From positions 1 through 64,000 of the forward strand of contig NZ_JACRSW010000014.1 of the NCBI RefSeq assembly GCF_014384965.1: 64,000 nucleotides of DNA. The letters run 5' to 3'. Below the pieces are notes generated by a model, which saw nothing but the letters and a program-made list of their open reading frames with translations, made no database searches and was not told the origin of the DNA. This DNA comes from Jutongia hominis. GTDB taxonomy: Bacteria > Bacillota > Clostridia > Lachnospirales > Lachnospiraceae. Made by a program: the position numbers and the translations under genes. This document shows, piece by piece, positions 56,521-64,000 of this stretch (the first letter of the stretch is position 1; each line of letters starts with the position of its first letter).

Positions 56521-57168
56521 TTACTTCTTTTTTGAAAAAACAATCGTATACCTCTTCGAATCATAGGATTGTTCTAAAAATGCCTGTAACATCTTTTTAG
56601 CATTATCATAAGCATTGTCTAATAAACCATTTGCTATTGCATCTTTTCTGGCAGTCTTTTCTAACTCTTTTATCGATGCATTATGCTCTTCTAAGGAAAT
56701 AGGTGAAAAAATACTTTCTTCTTCGTGATAGACTTTAAAAGAATCATAATCGATCGTGGTTGATAAGACCTTTACTTTCGGAATCTCTACATATATTTTC
56801 TTAGACGTTCCCGACCGGTCCGTCACTTTTACTTTACTAAAATCAATTCCTGCTTTTACAACAGAATTATATGTATAAATATATTTTGTCTGTGTAAATG
56901 GAATCGTCATGCCAAAAAGTTTTTTGTCCTTTCCTTCTACACGCACCGAAGTACAGGTTGCAGACTGCGTTGCTAACTCACCGATATCTTCAAACCCAAG
57001 CTTTGCGGTCTGCCCAGTCTTAAAAAATTCTTCTTTGACTCCCCATGATATCGACGCAATACCGATACAGATCGCAATGGCGATCAGCACTTTCGGTTTC
57101 ATCAGCTTTTTTATTACTTTTATTGCTTTTTTTCGTATATGATTCGTTTGTTCCTTTTTCTCGTTCAA
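56521..57168 (-). CDS. DUF4230 membrane-anchored protein
   Basis: The 215 residues have a basic N-terminus, one TM segment (about 28-45, VLIAIAICIGIASISWGV) and an extracytoplasmic domain that matches the DUF4230 pattern (ELATQSATCTSVRVEGK, YIYTYNSVVKAGIDFSKVKV, KIYVEIPKVKVLSTTIDYDSFKVYHEEESIFSP). No function is assigned to the family. The start is TTG at 57168 with GGAGG six bases upstream. It lies downstream of the PnuC-like gene and before a strong terminator. Confidence 0.85.
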   Translation of the reverse strand: MNEKKEQTNHIRKKAIKVIKKLMKPKVLIAIAICIGIASISWGVKEEFFKTGQTAKLGFEDIGELATQSATCTSVRVEGKDKKLFGMTIPFTQTKYIYTYNSVVKAGIDFSKVKVTDRSGTSKKIYVEIPKVKVLSTTIDYDSFKVYHEEESIFSPISLEEHNASIKELEKTARKDAIANGLLDNAYDNAKKMLQAFLEQSYDSKRYTIVFSKKK

Positions 57169-57222
57169 AATGTTCCTCCATATCTGTATCCTATATTTGA
57201 AAAATCAAAACGCTCAAAAAAA

Positions 57223-57567
57223 CTACTTTGCAAGACTGATCTGAATGCGTTCTCTCTTTCTCCAGCTTAAAAATCCATACGTATCATTGATAAAGAAGAT
57301 AGAAAAATTCATAATGACCGGAATATAAACCGGATTTTTGATCGCAGCTAAACTCCATAGTACGATCAATACAAGATCATTGGCTGCATATGCCATAGCA
57401 TAATAAGAAGAACGTAGCATCGTTAAAGAGGCTGCCAGAAAGCTTGTTGCGATCAATGTCAGATAATCAAGCTGCCTTCCTGCACGATTTGAAATTGTTA
57501 CGATCAATAAAGAACCGATCCACAGACACCATTCTTTTCTTGAAAGTTCTTTTAACGGATTACTCAT
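57223..57567 (-). CDS. Half-length PnuC-like membrane protein
   Basis: The 114 residues hold about four TM segments and match the C-terminal half of PnuC nicotinamide-riboside transporters, including YAMAYAANDLVLIVLWSLAAIKNPVYIPVIMNFSIFFINDTYGFLSW. Full PnuC has about 200-240 residues and seven TMs in two repeats. The N-terminal half is absent: the upstream frame encodes a different protein. The ATG overlaps the stop of that gene (ATGA), so it is co-translated and not obviously a frameshift product. It may be a relic or a working half-transporter that dimerises, as SemiSWEET does. Confidence 0.7.
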   Translation of the reverse strand: MSNPLKELSRKEWCLWIGSLLIVTISNRAGRQLDYLTLIATSFLAASLTMLRSSYYAMAYAANDLVLIVLWSLAAIKNPVYIPVIMNFSIFFINDTYGFLSWRKRERIQISLAK

Positions 57568-57803
57568 TTCTTTTTTTCCTTGATATCCTGATAAATGCCT
57601 GCTCCAAGAAATACGATACCGACAATCAATGCAATGATCGATGCGATCTTTAATTCCGGTCCGATATATTCTAATCCTGATGCAAACAGTCCTGCATCCC
57701 AGCTTGATACATTACTCATAAATATTGCCGCAGCCATATAACGTGCTGCCATAAAAATAGCTGCGATCAGACAAAATATACTTCCGATTCCTTTGTTATT
57801 CAT
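57564..57803 (-). CDS. Small two-to-three-helix membrane protein
   Basis: The 79 residues have hydrophobic segments at about 6-30 and 50-69 and a K-rich tail (YQDIKEKKK). No family was recognised. GGGGAG lies seven bases before the ATG. The stop overlaps the start of the PnuC-like gene by four bases. The two are likely made together. It may supply the partner for the half-length transporter, but that is inference. Confidence 0.65.
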   Translation of the reverse strand: MNNKGIGSIFCLIAAIFMAARYMAAAIFMSNVSSWDAGLFASGLEYIGPELKIASIIALIVGIVFLGAGIYQDIKEKKK

Positions 57804-57955
57804 ATGCTTTCTCCCCTTTTTTTAACACTTTAGCAGATCATACAACATCATGCTTGTGTGTTTTATCGTTGTATTTTTTCCAAACACAGATTATACGCAT
57901 TGTGCTTTCTTGTCAACTCCTTTTATTCCATGAAAAGTGCAACGTCAGCACGTTT

Positions 57956-59299
57956 TCAGGCATCGGACTTCTTTTTCAGCCATGCAAATGCCACCAGGCA
58001 GATGATCACCGATACCAAAGAACCGGCTGCCGTAGCAAGTCCCATTGGCAGCAGCGTTGCCGGAAAAAGTGTTGACATCAGATAGGCTCCCGGTACACGC
58101 ACCAGACTGATCGATACTATGTTATGTACAAAAGACAAAATAGATTTCTGGCACGCACAGAAATAGCCGCTAAAGCTAAAATGAATCCCCGCAAAAGCAC
58201 AATCCCAGATATAACCCTGTAAATACTGTCCACCCAGCCGGATCACCTCTGCTCCGCCTGAACTGTTCGTATCGGTAAATAAAGAAACAACCGGTTCTGC
58301 CACAAATTGCATTACAATCGCTACCACAAAACCAAAACCTGCTGCAATGGCGATCGCATACCATAAGGTCTGTCTGGCTCTTTCCGGTTTCTTTGCACCG
58401 ATATTTTGTGCGCCCAGGGCAGATACCGTTGACAACATAGACGATGGTACAAGAAAAAGGAAACTAATGATCTTTTCTACGATTCCCACTGCTGCTGCAT
58501 CATTTAAACCTCGATGATTCGCAATAATCGTGATCAAAAGAAAGGAAATCTGGATCAGTCCATCCTGAAAAGCGATTGGAATACCGATCGACACGATTTT
58601 CTTCATGATCTGACTGTCCGGTTTAAAATCCGTCTTTGTCAAGGTAATGCTGCGTTTCTTTATGATCACAACAAGCGATATAACGACGCTGATCGCCTGC
58701 GAAACCGTTGTGCCAAGTGCAGCTCCGGCTGCTCCTAAATCGAAAAAGCCGATAAACAAATAATCAAACGCAATATTGGCAACACAGGCAACCGCAATAA
58801 AATACATCGGACTTTTGCTGTCGCCCATTCCACGAAAGATGGCACTGATAATATTATATGCCGTAATAAACGGAATACCGATAAAACAGATTGTCAGATA
58901 CGTTACTGTCTCATCTACTGCTTCTGCCGGAGTTGACATGATCTGAACGATCGGATGTACAAAGAACAATAAAAGTGCCATCAATGCGATGGAAACTGCC
59001 ATAAATAAAATCACTGTATTTCCCACACATTTTGCTACCTTTTTGTGTTCCTTGCTGCCAACTGCCTGTGCTATACTGACAGTTGTTCCCATCGCAAGTC
59101 CAACAATCATCACGGTCAGCATGTGCATAACCTGCGATCCGATCGATACTGCCGTGATACCGACAACACTGTCAAACTGTCCTATGATGAACAGGTCTGC
59201 CATGCCATATAAAGTCTGTAAAAAATACGACAATAAATATGGCATTGAAAACAAAATAACATTTCGAAACACACTGCCGGTTGTAAGATCTCGCTCCAT
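57956..59299 (-). CDS. MATE-family multidrug/cation antiporter
   Basis: A 447-residue, 12-TM protein with the MatE repeat (RDLTTGSVFRNVILFSMPYLLSYFLQTLYGMADLFIIGQF and IPIAFQDGLIQISFLLITIIANHRGLNDAAAVG). It should export drugs or metabolites by Na+ or H+ antiport. The ATG at 59299 follows AGGAG by eight bases; an upstream GTG is only two bases from it. It is not linked to a recognisable regulator. Confidence 0.92.
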   Translation of the reverse strand: MERDLTTGSVFRNVILFSMPYLLSYFLQTLYGMADLFIIGQFDSVVGITAVSIGSQVMHMLTVMIVGLAMGTTVSIAQAVGSKEHKKVAKCVGNTVILFMAVSIALMALLLFFVHPIVQIMSTPAEAVDETVTYLTICFIGIPFITAYNIISAIFRGMGDSKSPMYFIAVACVANIAFDYLFIGFFDLGAAGAALGTTVSQAISVVISLVVIIKKRSITLTKTDFKPDSQIMKKIVSIGIPIAFQDGLIQISFLLITIIANHRGLNDAAAVGIVEKIISFLFLVPSSMLSTVSALGAQNIGAKKPERARQTLWYAIAIAAGFGFVVAIVMQFVAEPVVSLFTDTNSSGGAEVIRLGGQYLQGYIWDCAFAGIHFSFSGYFCACQKSILSFVHNIVSISLVRVPGAYLMSTLFPATLLPMGLATAAGSLVSVIICLVAFAWLKKKSDA

Positions 59300-59305
59300 G
59301 GTCAC

Positions 59306-59642
59306 TTCTCCTTTTTCATCAATCTATTTAAAAATTTCTCTATACGCTAATAAAACTTTTTCAATAATATTATATTTCCGAAAATTGTTCAATACACAGA
59401 TTCTCATGATGCATTTGCCATATAAAGTATCAAATATTGCTATTGCATCATATATAACACTTCTATCTTATAGATTATATAATTTTTCTGCTTTCTATCG
59501 CTTTACTTATAAGATTATTTTTTATTATACTATAATCAGTGATAAGCAATATCCGTTCTAACGCAAAAAACATCTGCCCTCAAAACTTCCAAAGGCAGAT
59601 CAGATAAAAATAAGATAGGACAAAACAAAAGGAGATTACAAA
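59306..59642. other. Divergent gap between MATE and GH27 genes
   Basis: About 340 bases, AT-rich. TATAAT (59531-59536) is a probable -10 for the GH27 gene. A stem ATCTGCC-N15-GGCAGAT lies at 59572-59600 in its leader, with an AAAGGAG site before the ATG. No gene is seen. Confidence 0.5.
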
Positions 59643-60911
59643 ATGATAGCACAAACACCACCAATGGGATGGAACAGTTGGGACTGTTATGGCGCTGCCG
59701 TAACCGAAAAAGACGTAAAAGCAAATGCCGATTATATGGCAAAGCACCTCAAACAATATGGATGGGAATACATTGTTGTAGATATCGAATGGTATCAGCC
59801 GACAGCCGCTTCTCATGCCTACGAACCATTTTCTGACTTATGTATGGATGAATATGGTCGTTTGCTGCCTGCCGTAAATCGTTTTCCAAGTGCCACAGAC
59901 AATGCAGGATTCAAACCGCTTGCCGATTATGTACACAGTCTTGGTTTGAAATTTGGCATCCATATTATGCGTGGAATGCCACGTATGGCAGCGCACAAAA
60001 ACCTTCCGATCAAAAACAGCACCTATACAGCAAGACAGGTTGCCAATCCAAACTCCATCTGTGAATGGAATCCTGATATGTACGGATTAAAATGTGACGA
60101 TCAAACAGAAGGTTCTCTGGATTACTATAAAAGCCTTTTTGATCTATATGCAACGTGGGGCGTTGACTTTGTAAAAGTAGATGATATTGCAAGAGAATAT
60201 CCTCATTGCCGACGCGAGATCGAGCTGATCAGCCAGGCAGTCAGAGAATGTTCCAGAGATATTGTATTAAGTCTTTCACCCGGTCCTGCTCCACTTCACG
60301 AAGCAGAACATTTGAAAAAATATGCCAATATGTGGCGCATCACCGATGACTTTTGGGATGACTGGAATTTATTGCTCAGTATGTTTGATCGTGCCGAAGA
60401 ATGGTGTACCCATTCCGGTCCCGGACATTGGCCTGATGCCGATATGCTCCCGGTTGGTGCTTTGCGTGTCGTATATGAAGAAAATACATGGACAAAATTT
60501 ACCAAAGCAGAACAGATCACGATGATGACACTTTGGTGCATGATGCGCTCTCCATTGATGATCGGTGCCGATCTTCCAAGAAATGATGCATTTACGCTTT
60601 CTTTATTAACAAATGCCAAGGTTCTTGCAATCGCAAAAGATACGTTTTGCGCTCATCAGCTTTACCGCACCCAAAACGAAATCGCATGGATCGCACCAGA
60701 TAAAAAAGACAGTTCGGTCTATATCGCACTGTTTAATATAACAGACAAGTCACAAACATTGACCTTTGATCTGTCTGCTTATGATCTTGCAGAGTATACC
60801 GGTGCAAAAGAGCTATGGTCCGATACAAGCATTTCCGTTGCGGATTCACTTTCTTTTGAAGTGGATGCACACGGTGCCTGTGTATTTAAGCTGACAGCTC
60901 CAAAAGCATAA
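59643..60911 (+). CDS. GH27-family glycosidase (alpha-galactosidase-like), cytoplasmic
   Basis: The 422-residue enzyme has a catalytic TIM barrel (TPPMGWNSWDCYGAAVTEKDVKANADYMAKHLKQYGWEYIVVDIEW) and a C-terminal beta-sandwich. The nucleophile is D180 in FVKVDDIAREY, and the acid/base aspartate is in WRITDDFWDDW (D235/D236). No signal peptide is present, so the substrate must be imported. Typical GH27 alpha-galactosidases have KYDNC at the nucleophile; KVDDI here may mark another specificity such as beta-L-arabinopyranose or alpha-GalNAc. No transporter or regulator gene is adjacent. Confidence 0.9.
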   Translation: MIAQTPPMGWNSWDCYGAAVTEKDVKANADYMAKHLKQYGWEYIVVDIEWYQPTAASHAYEPFSDLCMDEYGRLLPAVNRFPSATDNAGFKPLADYVHSLGLKFGIHIMRGMPRMAAHKNLPIKNSTYTARQVANPNSICEWNPDMYGLKCDDQTEGSLDYYKSLFDLYATWGVDFVKVDDIAREYPHCRREIELISQAVRECSRDIVLSLSPGPAPLHEAEHLKKYANMWRITDDFWDDWNLLLSMFDRAEEWCTHSGPGHWPDADMLPVGALRVVYEENTWTKFTKAEQITMMTLWCMMRSPLMIGADLPRNDAFTLSLLTNAKVLAIAKDTFCAHQLYRTQNEIAWIAPDKKDSSVYIALFNITDKSQTLTFDLSAYDLAEYTGAKELWSDTSISVADSLSFEVDAHGACVFKLTAPKA

Positions 60912-60964
60912 CAATGCAGAGCCTATATATGGTCATGTTGGCTAATAAATTTTATATCTATCAG

Positions 60965-61004
60965 CACAAATAACCGCTCAGATTACTTCTGGCGGTTATT
61001 TGTG
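60965..61004. terminator. Terminator between GH27 and the ABC exporter genes
   Basis: A perfect 13-bp stem (CACAAATAACCGC / GCGGTTATTTGTG) with a 14-base loop is followed by a T-rich stretch on the plus strand. The two genes are convergent, so it may serve both. Confidence 0.75.
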
Positions 61005-61098
61005 TGCATCTTTTTATCTATAATATTGTACTATGTATGTAGCAATGATACTACCTGCTGTCTTTTTCTTAAATCACATCCCTCTGATCCCCTTCATA

Positions 61099-62967
61099 CT
61101 ATTGATAATTTTGTGCCTGTGCATTCCACATCATCGCATAAATGCCATCTCTGTCAATCAGTTCTTCATGGCTCCCCTGTTCCTGCACCTGTCCGTCTTT
61201 TAGTACAACGATCCGTTCACAGAAACGGCAGCTTGACATTCTATGAGATATGTATACAGCCATTCTGTCCTGGATCAAGCGATCAAAGCCTGAATAAATC
61301 TCATACTCCGCCATAGGGTCTAACGCACTGGTTGGTTCATCCAAAATAATGAATGGTGCATTCTTATATAATGCACGTGCAATGGCAATTTTCTGTGCCT
61401 CACCGCCAGACACCTCAACACCTTTTATACCAACATTATACAACGGATTGTGGATTCCATGTTCCATTTTTCGGACACGATCCCAAATTCCGGCTTTCTC
61501 CAAAACCTCTTCTATTTTCTGTTCATCATACTCTTCACTTGCCGCAACATTTTCTGCCACCGTCATAGCAAACAGCTTGAAATCCTGAAATACCACACCA
61601 AACATTGCCAAATATTCTTCATAATCATATTCACGAATATCAATTCCATTTAGCAAAATCCGTCCCTGTGTCGGTTCATACAATCTGCATAACAGTAAGA
61701 TCAGGGTTGTTTTTCCTGCACCATTTGGACCTACCAGAGCAATTTTCTCTCCATAATGAAATGTGAGATTAATATGCTTCAGACTATCCTTTTTACTTCC
61801 GGGATATTGAAAACTTACATCCTCAAAGGTAATCACCAGCTCCTGCGGTTTTAAGTCGGCTACAGACTTATCCCCTGTCTTTTTGTGATTTGGCAGTTGC
61901 AAATATTCATAATAGTGATGTAAATACTGCATATTGAGCAGCACTGTTTCAAAATGATCCACCATATATTGGCAGGCACCTCCCAGTGCTGTCAGTGCCG
62001 ATACATATTTAACAACTTCCGCTCCTGTGATCATTCCATTGACACCTCTGACTCCGATCACCGTATAAGAAACCACCAGAAGCAATGCCTGCACGATCAG
62101 GTAACGAATTTTAATTTTTTCCTGAATATCCAGCTTTCGATCCTGAATGTCACATTTTTCGTTCCATACTTCTGTCATGTCGCGAAGCAGTAAATCCTTT
62201 AAAGCATATAGACGAATTTCCTTCCCTGTCGTGTATTTACTGAGAATTTCCCTGTAAAAATAATCATCCTTGCGAATTGCGTCCAGACTTTCCTCATAAA
62301 TTTCATACTGCTTTTTGTTGCCCCTCTTGGATATCCACATAAAAAGGAACATAGAACACAGATTCAGCAGAAAAATAAGATATATGATCCACTTCGAGTT
62401 TAGAATTTGCATTGCACCATTTCCAACCAGGTGCTGTTTCTTTGTTAATATCGGGACGAGTACGATAAATGCATAGAAGATGGAGGCAACATCACCAATC
62501 AGCACTCCCAATTTATCGGAAAACCAATAAATGCCACCGCTCTCTTTCTCACCTTCTAATGCGGCAGTCAAAAGCTGCATACTCTCCTGCGATTCCAGTT
62601 CCTGATAATCCAGACTTGCCGCTTTGCCCGAAATGTCTGCCTTGATCCGATAACGGATACTATCGCGCATAGCATTTCCTGCCTTGTCCAAAATATGGTA
62701 TAGAAGTGTCATAACAAAAGTAATTCCCAAAAGCTGATAAACCATGCTCATAATATTACTTTTCGCTTCCTGTGCCACTAATGCATTTAAGATATCACAT
62801 CCATATACAATCCCCACATATGGCAGCCCCGCCATAATAATGTTTTTTCCAAGATTACATGGCAGGATCCATTTACATAATCTGTGATTGATCCCAATGA
62901 CATGCATAAATTTCTTGAAAATTTTTCCTACAGATTCTTTTTCGTTACTGATCGCATGCTTACTCAT
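61099..62967 (-). CDS. ABC exporter, permease-ATPase fusion (second half-transporter)
   Basis: The 622 residues have a six-TM type-I exporter domain (about 40-350) and a C-terminal ATPase. Walker A is GPNGAGKTT, the signature is VSGGEAQKIAIARAL and Walker B is FIILDEPTSALD. The H loop is YISHRMSS. The start at 62967 gives an eight-base overlap (ATGAGTAA) with the preceding ABC gene and has GGTGG eight bases upstream, so the two are translationally coupled. A pair like this often exports peptides, lipids or drugs as a heterodimer. Confidence 0.9.
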   Translation of the reverse strand: MSKHAISNEKESVGKIFKKFMHVIGINHRLCKWILPCNLGKNIIMAGLPYVGIVYGCDILNALVAQEAKSNIMSMVYQLLGITFVMTLLYHILDKAGNAMRDSIRYRIKADISGKAASLDYQELESQESMQLLTAALEGEKESGGIYWFSDKLGVLIGDVASIFYAFIVLVPILTKKQHLVGNGAMQILNSKWIIYLIFLLNLCSMFLFMWISKRGNKKQYEIYEESLDAIRKDDYFYREILSKYTTGKEIRLYALKDLLLRDMTEVWNEKCDIQDRKLDIQEKIKIRYLIVQALLLVVSYTVIGVRGVNGMITGAEVVKYVSALTALGGACQYMVDHFETVLLNMQYLHHYYEYLQLPNHKKTGDKSVADLKPQELVITFEDVSFQYPGSKKDSLKHINLTFHYGEKIALVGPNGAGKTTLILLLCRLYEPTQGRILLNGIDIREYDYEEYLAMFGVVFQDFKLFAMTVAENVAASEEYDEQKIEEVLEKAGIWDRVRKMEHGIHNPLYNVGIKGVEVSGGEAQKIAIARALYKNAPFIILDEPTSALDPMAEYEIYSGFDRLIQDRMAVYISHRMSSCRFCERIVVLKDGQVQEQGSHEELIDRDGIYAMMWNAQAQNYQ

Positions 62968-64000
62968 CAGAATCACCACCTTTCTCATTATAATATTGAC
63001 TTTGTATCTCAAACATTCTGGCATACGCACCGTTTTCTTTCATCAATTCATCGTGCGTGCCATCCTCTTTCACCTGACCGTTTTCGTAATAAATAATGCG
63101 GTTACAGAATTTGGTACTTGCCAGACGATGGGAAATAAAAATTGTCGTTTTTCCCTGTGATAACCGATGATACTGCTCATAAACCGCTGTCTCAGCCAAC
63201 GGATCTAATGCACTGGTCGGCTCATCGAGCAATAAAAGCGGTGCATCCTTATATAAGGCTCTTGCCAGTAAGATACGTTGCAATTCTCCTCCTGAAAACG
63301 ATACACCATCTTTGTCCAAAAAGTTGGTAACAGACGTCTTTTCTTTCCTTGGCAAAGAACAGATCTTTTCCTCAATATCCGCAAGCCGCATTGCTTGCCG
63401 CAGCTTCTGCTCGTCAATATCTTCCTGTTTCTCACAGGCGATGTTTTCTGCTACCGAAGTTGCCATCACCATCATATCCTGAAATACCGCACCCACCAGC
63501 TTACGGTACTCTGTCTCCGGATAATCAGAAATCTCCCTGCCATTAATAAGAATCTGCCCTTTATTCGGATGATAAAAGCCACACAAAAGTTTCACTAAAG
63601 TAGTCTTTCCGGCTCCATTTACACCCACCAGTGCAATATTTTCTCCTGCCTTCACTTTAAGATTCAGATTATGTATCACATCATGTTCTGCACCGGGATA
63701 ACGAAAACATACATTTTTGAATTCAAGAGTGACACCTTTCTCCGTTTGATCTGTACCATCTTGGGGATAGATAGTTTTGGAAATTTCTTCTTGATCTGTA
63801 TCATTTTTTTGATAGAGCGTTTTTGAAGTCTCTTCTTGATCCGCCTTTCTTTCCTGATTTTCTTTATCTGTATTATGTTTGGAATCCGGCAAGTCCATAA
63901 AACTGCGATAATCGTTAATGCCCCAGTTACAACGAATCATCTCGCTGTTAGCACGTACAAAGCCGTCTCCCATATTGCCACCATTTAACCACCCTGCAAA
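62960..64000 (-). CDS. ABC exporter, ATPase portion (5 prime end beyond window)
   Basis: The frame is still open at the window end (upstream codons read GWLNGGN), so the TM domain lies outside the window. The visible part has a charged linker rich in D, Q, E and T (about 30-75 residues, low complexity with repeated TLYQKNDTDQEEISKTIYPQDGTDQ units). The ATPase follows: Walker A GVNGAGKTT, signature FSGGELQRILLARAL, Walker B LLLLDEPTSALD, H loop FISHRLAS. It overlaps the next ABC gene by eight bases. Confidence 0.88.
   Translation of the reverse strand, partial: FAGWLNGGNMGDGFVRANSEMIRCNWGINDYRSFMDLPDSKHNTDKENQERKADQEETSKTLYQKNDTDQEEISKTIYPQDGTDQTEKGVTLEFKNVCFRYPGAEHDVIHNLNLKVKAGENIALVGVNGAGKTTLVKLLCGFYHPNKGQILINGREISDYPETEYRKLVGAVFQDMMVMATSVAENIACEKQEDIDEQKLRQAMRLADIEEKICSLPRKEKTSVTNFLDKDGVSFSGGELQRILLARALYKDAPLLLLDEPTSALDPLAETAVYEQYHRLSQGKTTIFISHRLASTKFCNRIIYYENGQVKEDGTHDELMKENGAYARMFEIQSQYYNEKGGDSDE

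Noticed and set aside
1..64000. CRISPR array, tRNA, rRNA or prophage module
   Set aside because: No regularly spaced repeats, no T-loop/acceptor pattern and no structural phage genes were seen by eye.

Overview
The window looks like chromosome from a low-GC Clostridia, most likely a Lachnospiraceae-type gut anaerobe. The clues are an AT-rich base composition, strong purine-rich ribosome binding sites, an [FeFe]-hydrogenase maturase (HydE), the GGGtGRT/scaffold pair, a PASTA-type Ser/Thr kinase, chemoreceptors, LexA boxes of the Gram-positive type and a LytTR-free OmpR system between comEA and comEC. Genus and species are not claimed. Nearly all genes lie on the minus strand; the plus-strand genes are argG, ppiC, an AraC regulator and a GH27 glycosidase. 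I found no rRNA, tRNA, CRISPR array or prophage.

Layout: 0-3 kb is accessory (IS3-type transposase end, tyrosine recombinase, orphan BlaI-type repressor, 0.9 kb AT-rich desert). 3-10 kb carries a cell-wall amidase, an SOS-controlled LysM protein with three LexA boxes, a SEC-C protein, and a Ser/Thr kinase with a partner protein. 10-21 kb is a long minus-strand metabolic run: GGGtGRT and its scaffold, a left-handed beta-helix protein, topB, a small membrane protein, hydE, a LUD protein, glyA and purD-purN-purM, with a clear promoter in front of purM. 21-28 kb is one operon, comEA - response regulator - histidine kinase - GerMN lipoprotein - comEC. Its middle three genes mirror the actinobacterial MtrA-MtrB-LpqB layout.

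28-33 kb holds a YdcZ transporter and arginine genes: argB-argD divergent from argG, with ARG-box-like sites over both -35 elements. 33-41 kb contains maf, a histidine phosphatase, SseB, an LTA-synthase-like sulfatase, a glycosyltransferase, a YhfC-type membrane protein and a gamma-carbonic anhydrase. 41-46 kb has ppiC, a 532-bp foldback sequence filling the space between convergent genes, an AdhR-like MerR gene coupled to a DXS paralogue, and metY. 46-53 kb holds two chemoreceptors (one ending in a YcgR/PilZ module and preceded by a duplicated leader), an AraC regulator and an SDR enzyme. 53-64 kb holds a MacB-like ABC transporter under a palindromic operator, a DUF4230 protein, a half-length PnuC-like protein, a MATE exporter, a GH27 glycosidase and a heterodimeric-type ABC exporter cut by the window end.

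The most unusual items are the foldback at 41.9-42.4 kb, the comEA/TCS/GerMN/comEC locus with direct repeats at its promoter, the AdhR-like regulator driving a DXS paralogue, the MCP-PilZ gene with its repeated leader, and the half-size PnuC. Homology statements rest on motif recognition by eye; no search was run.
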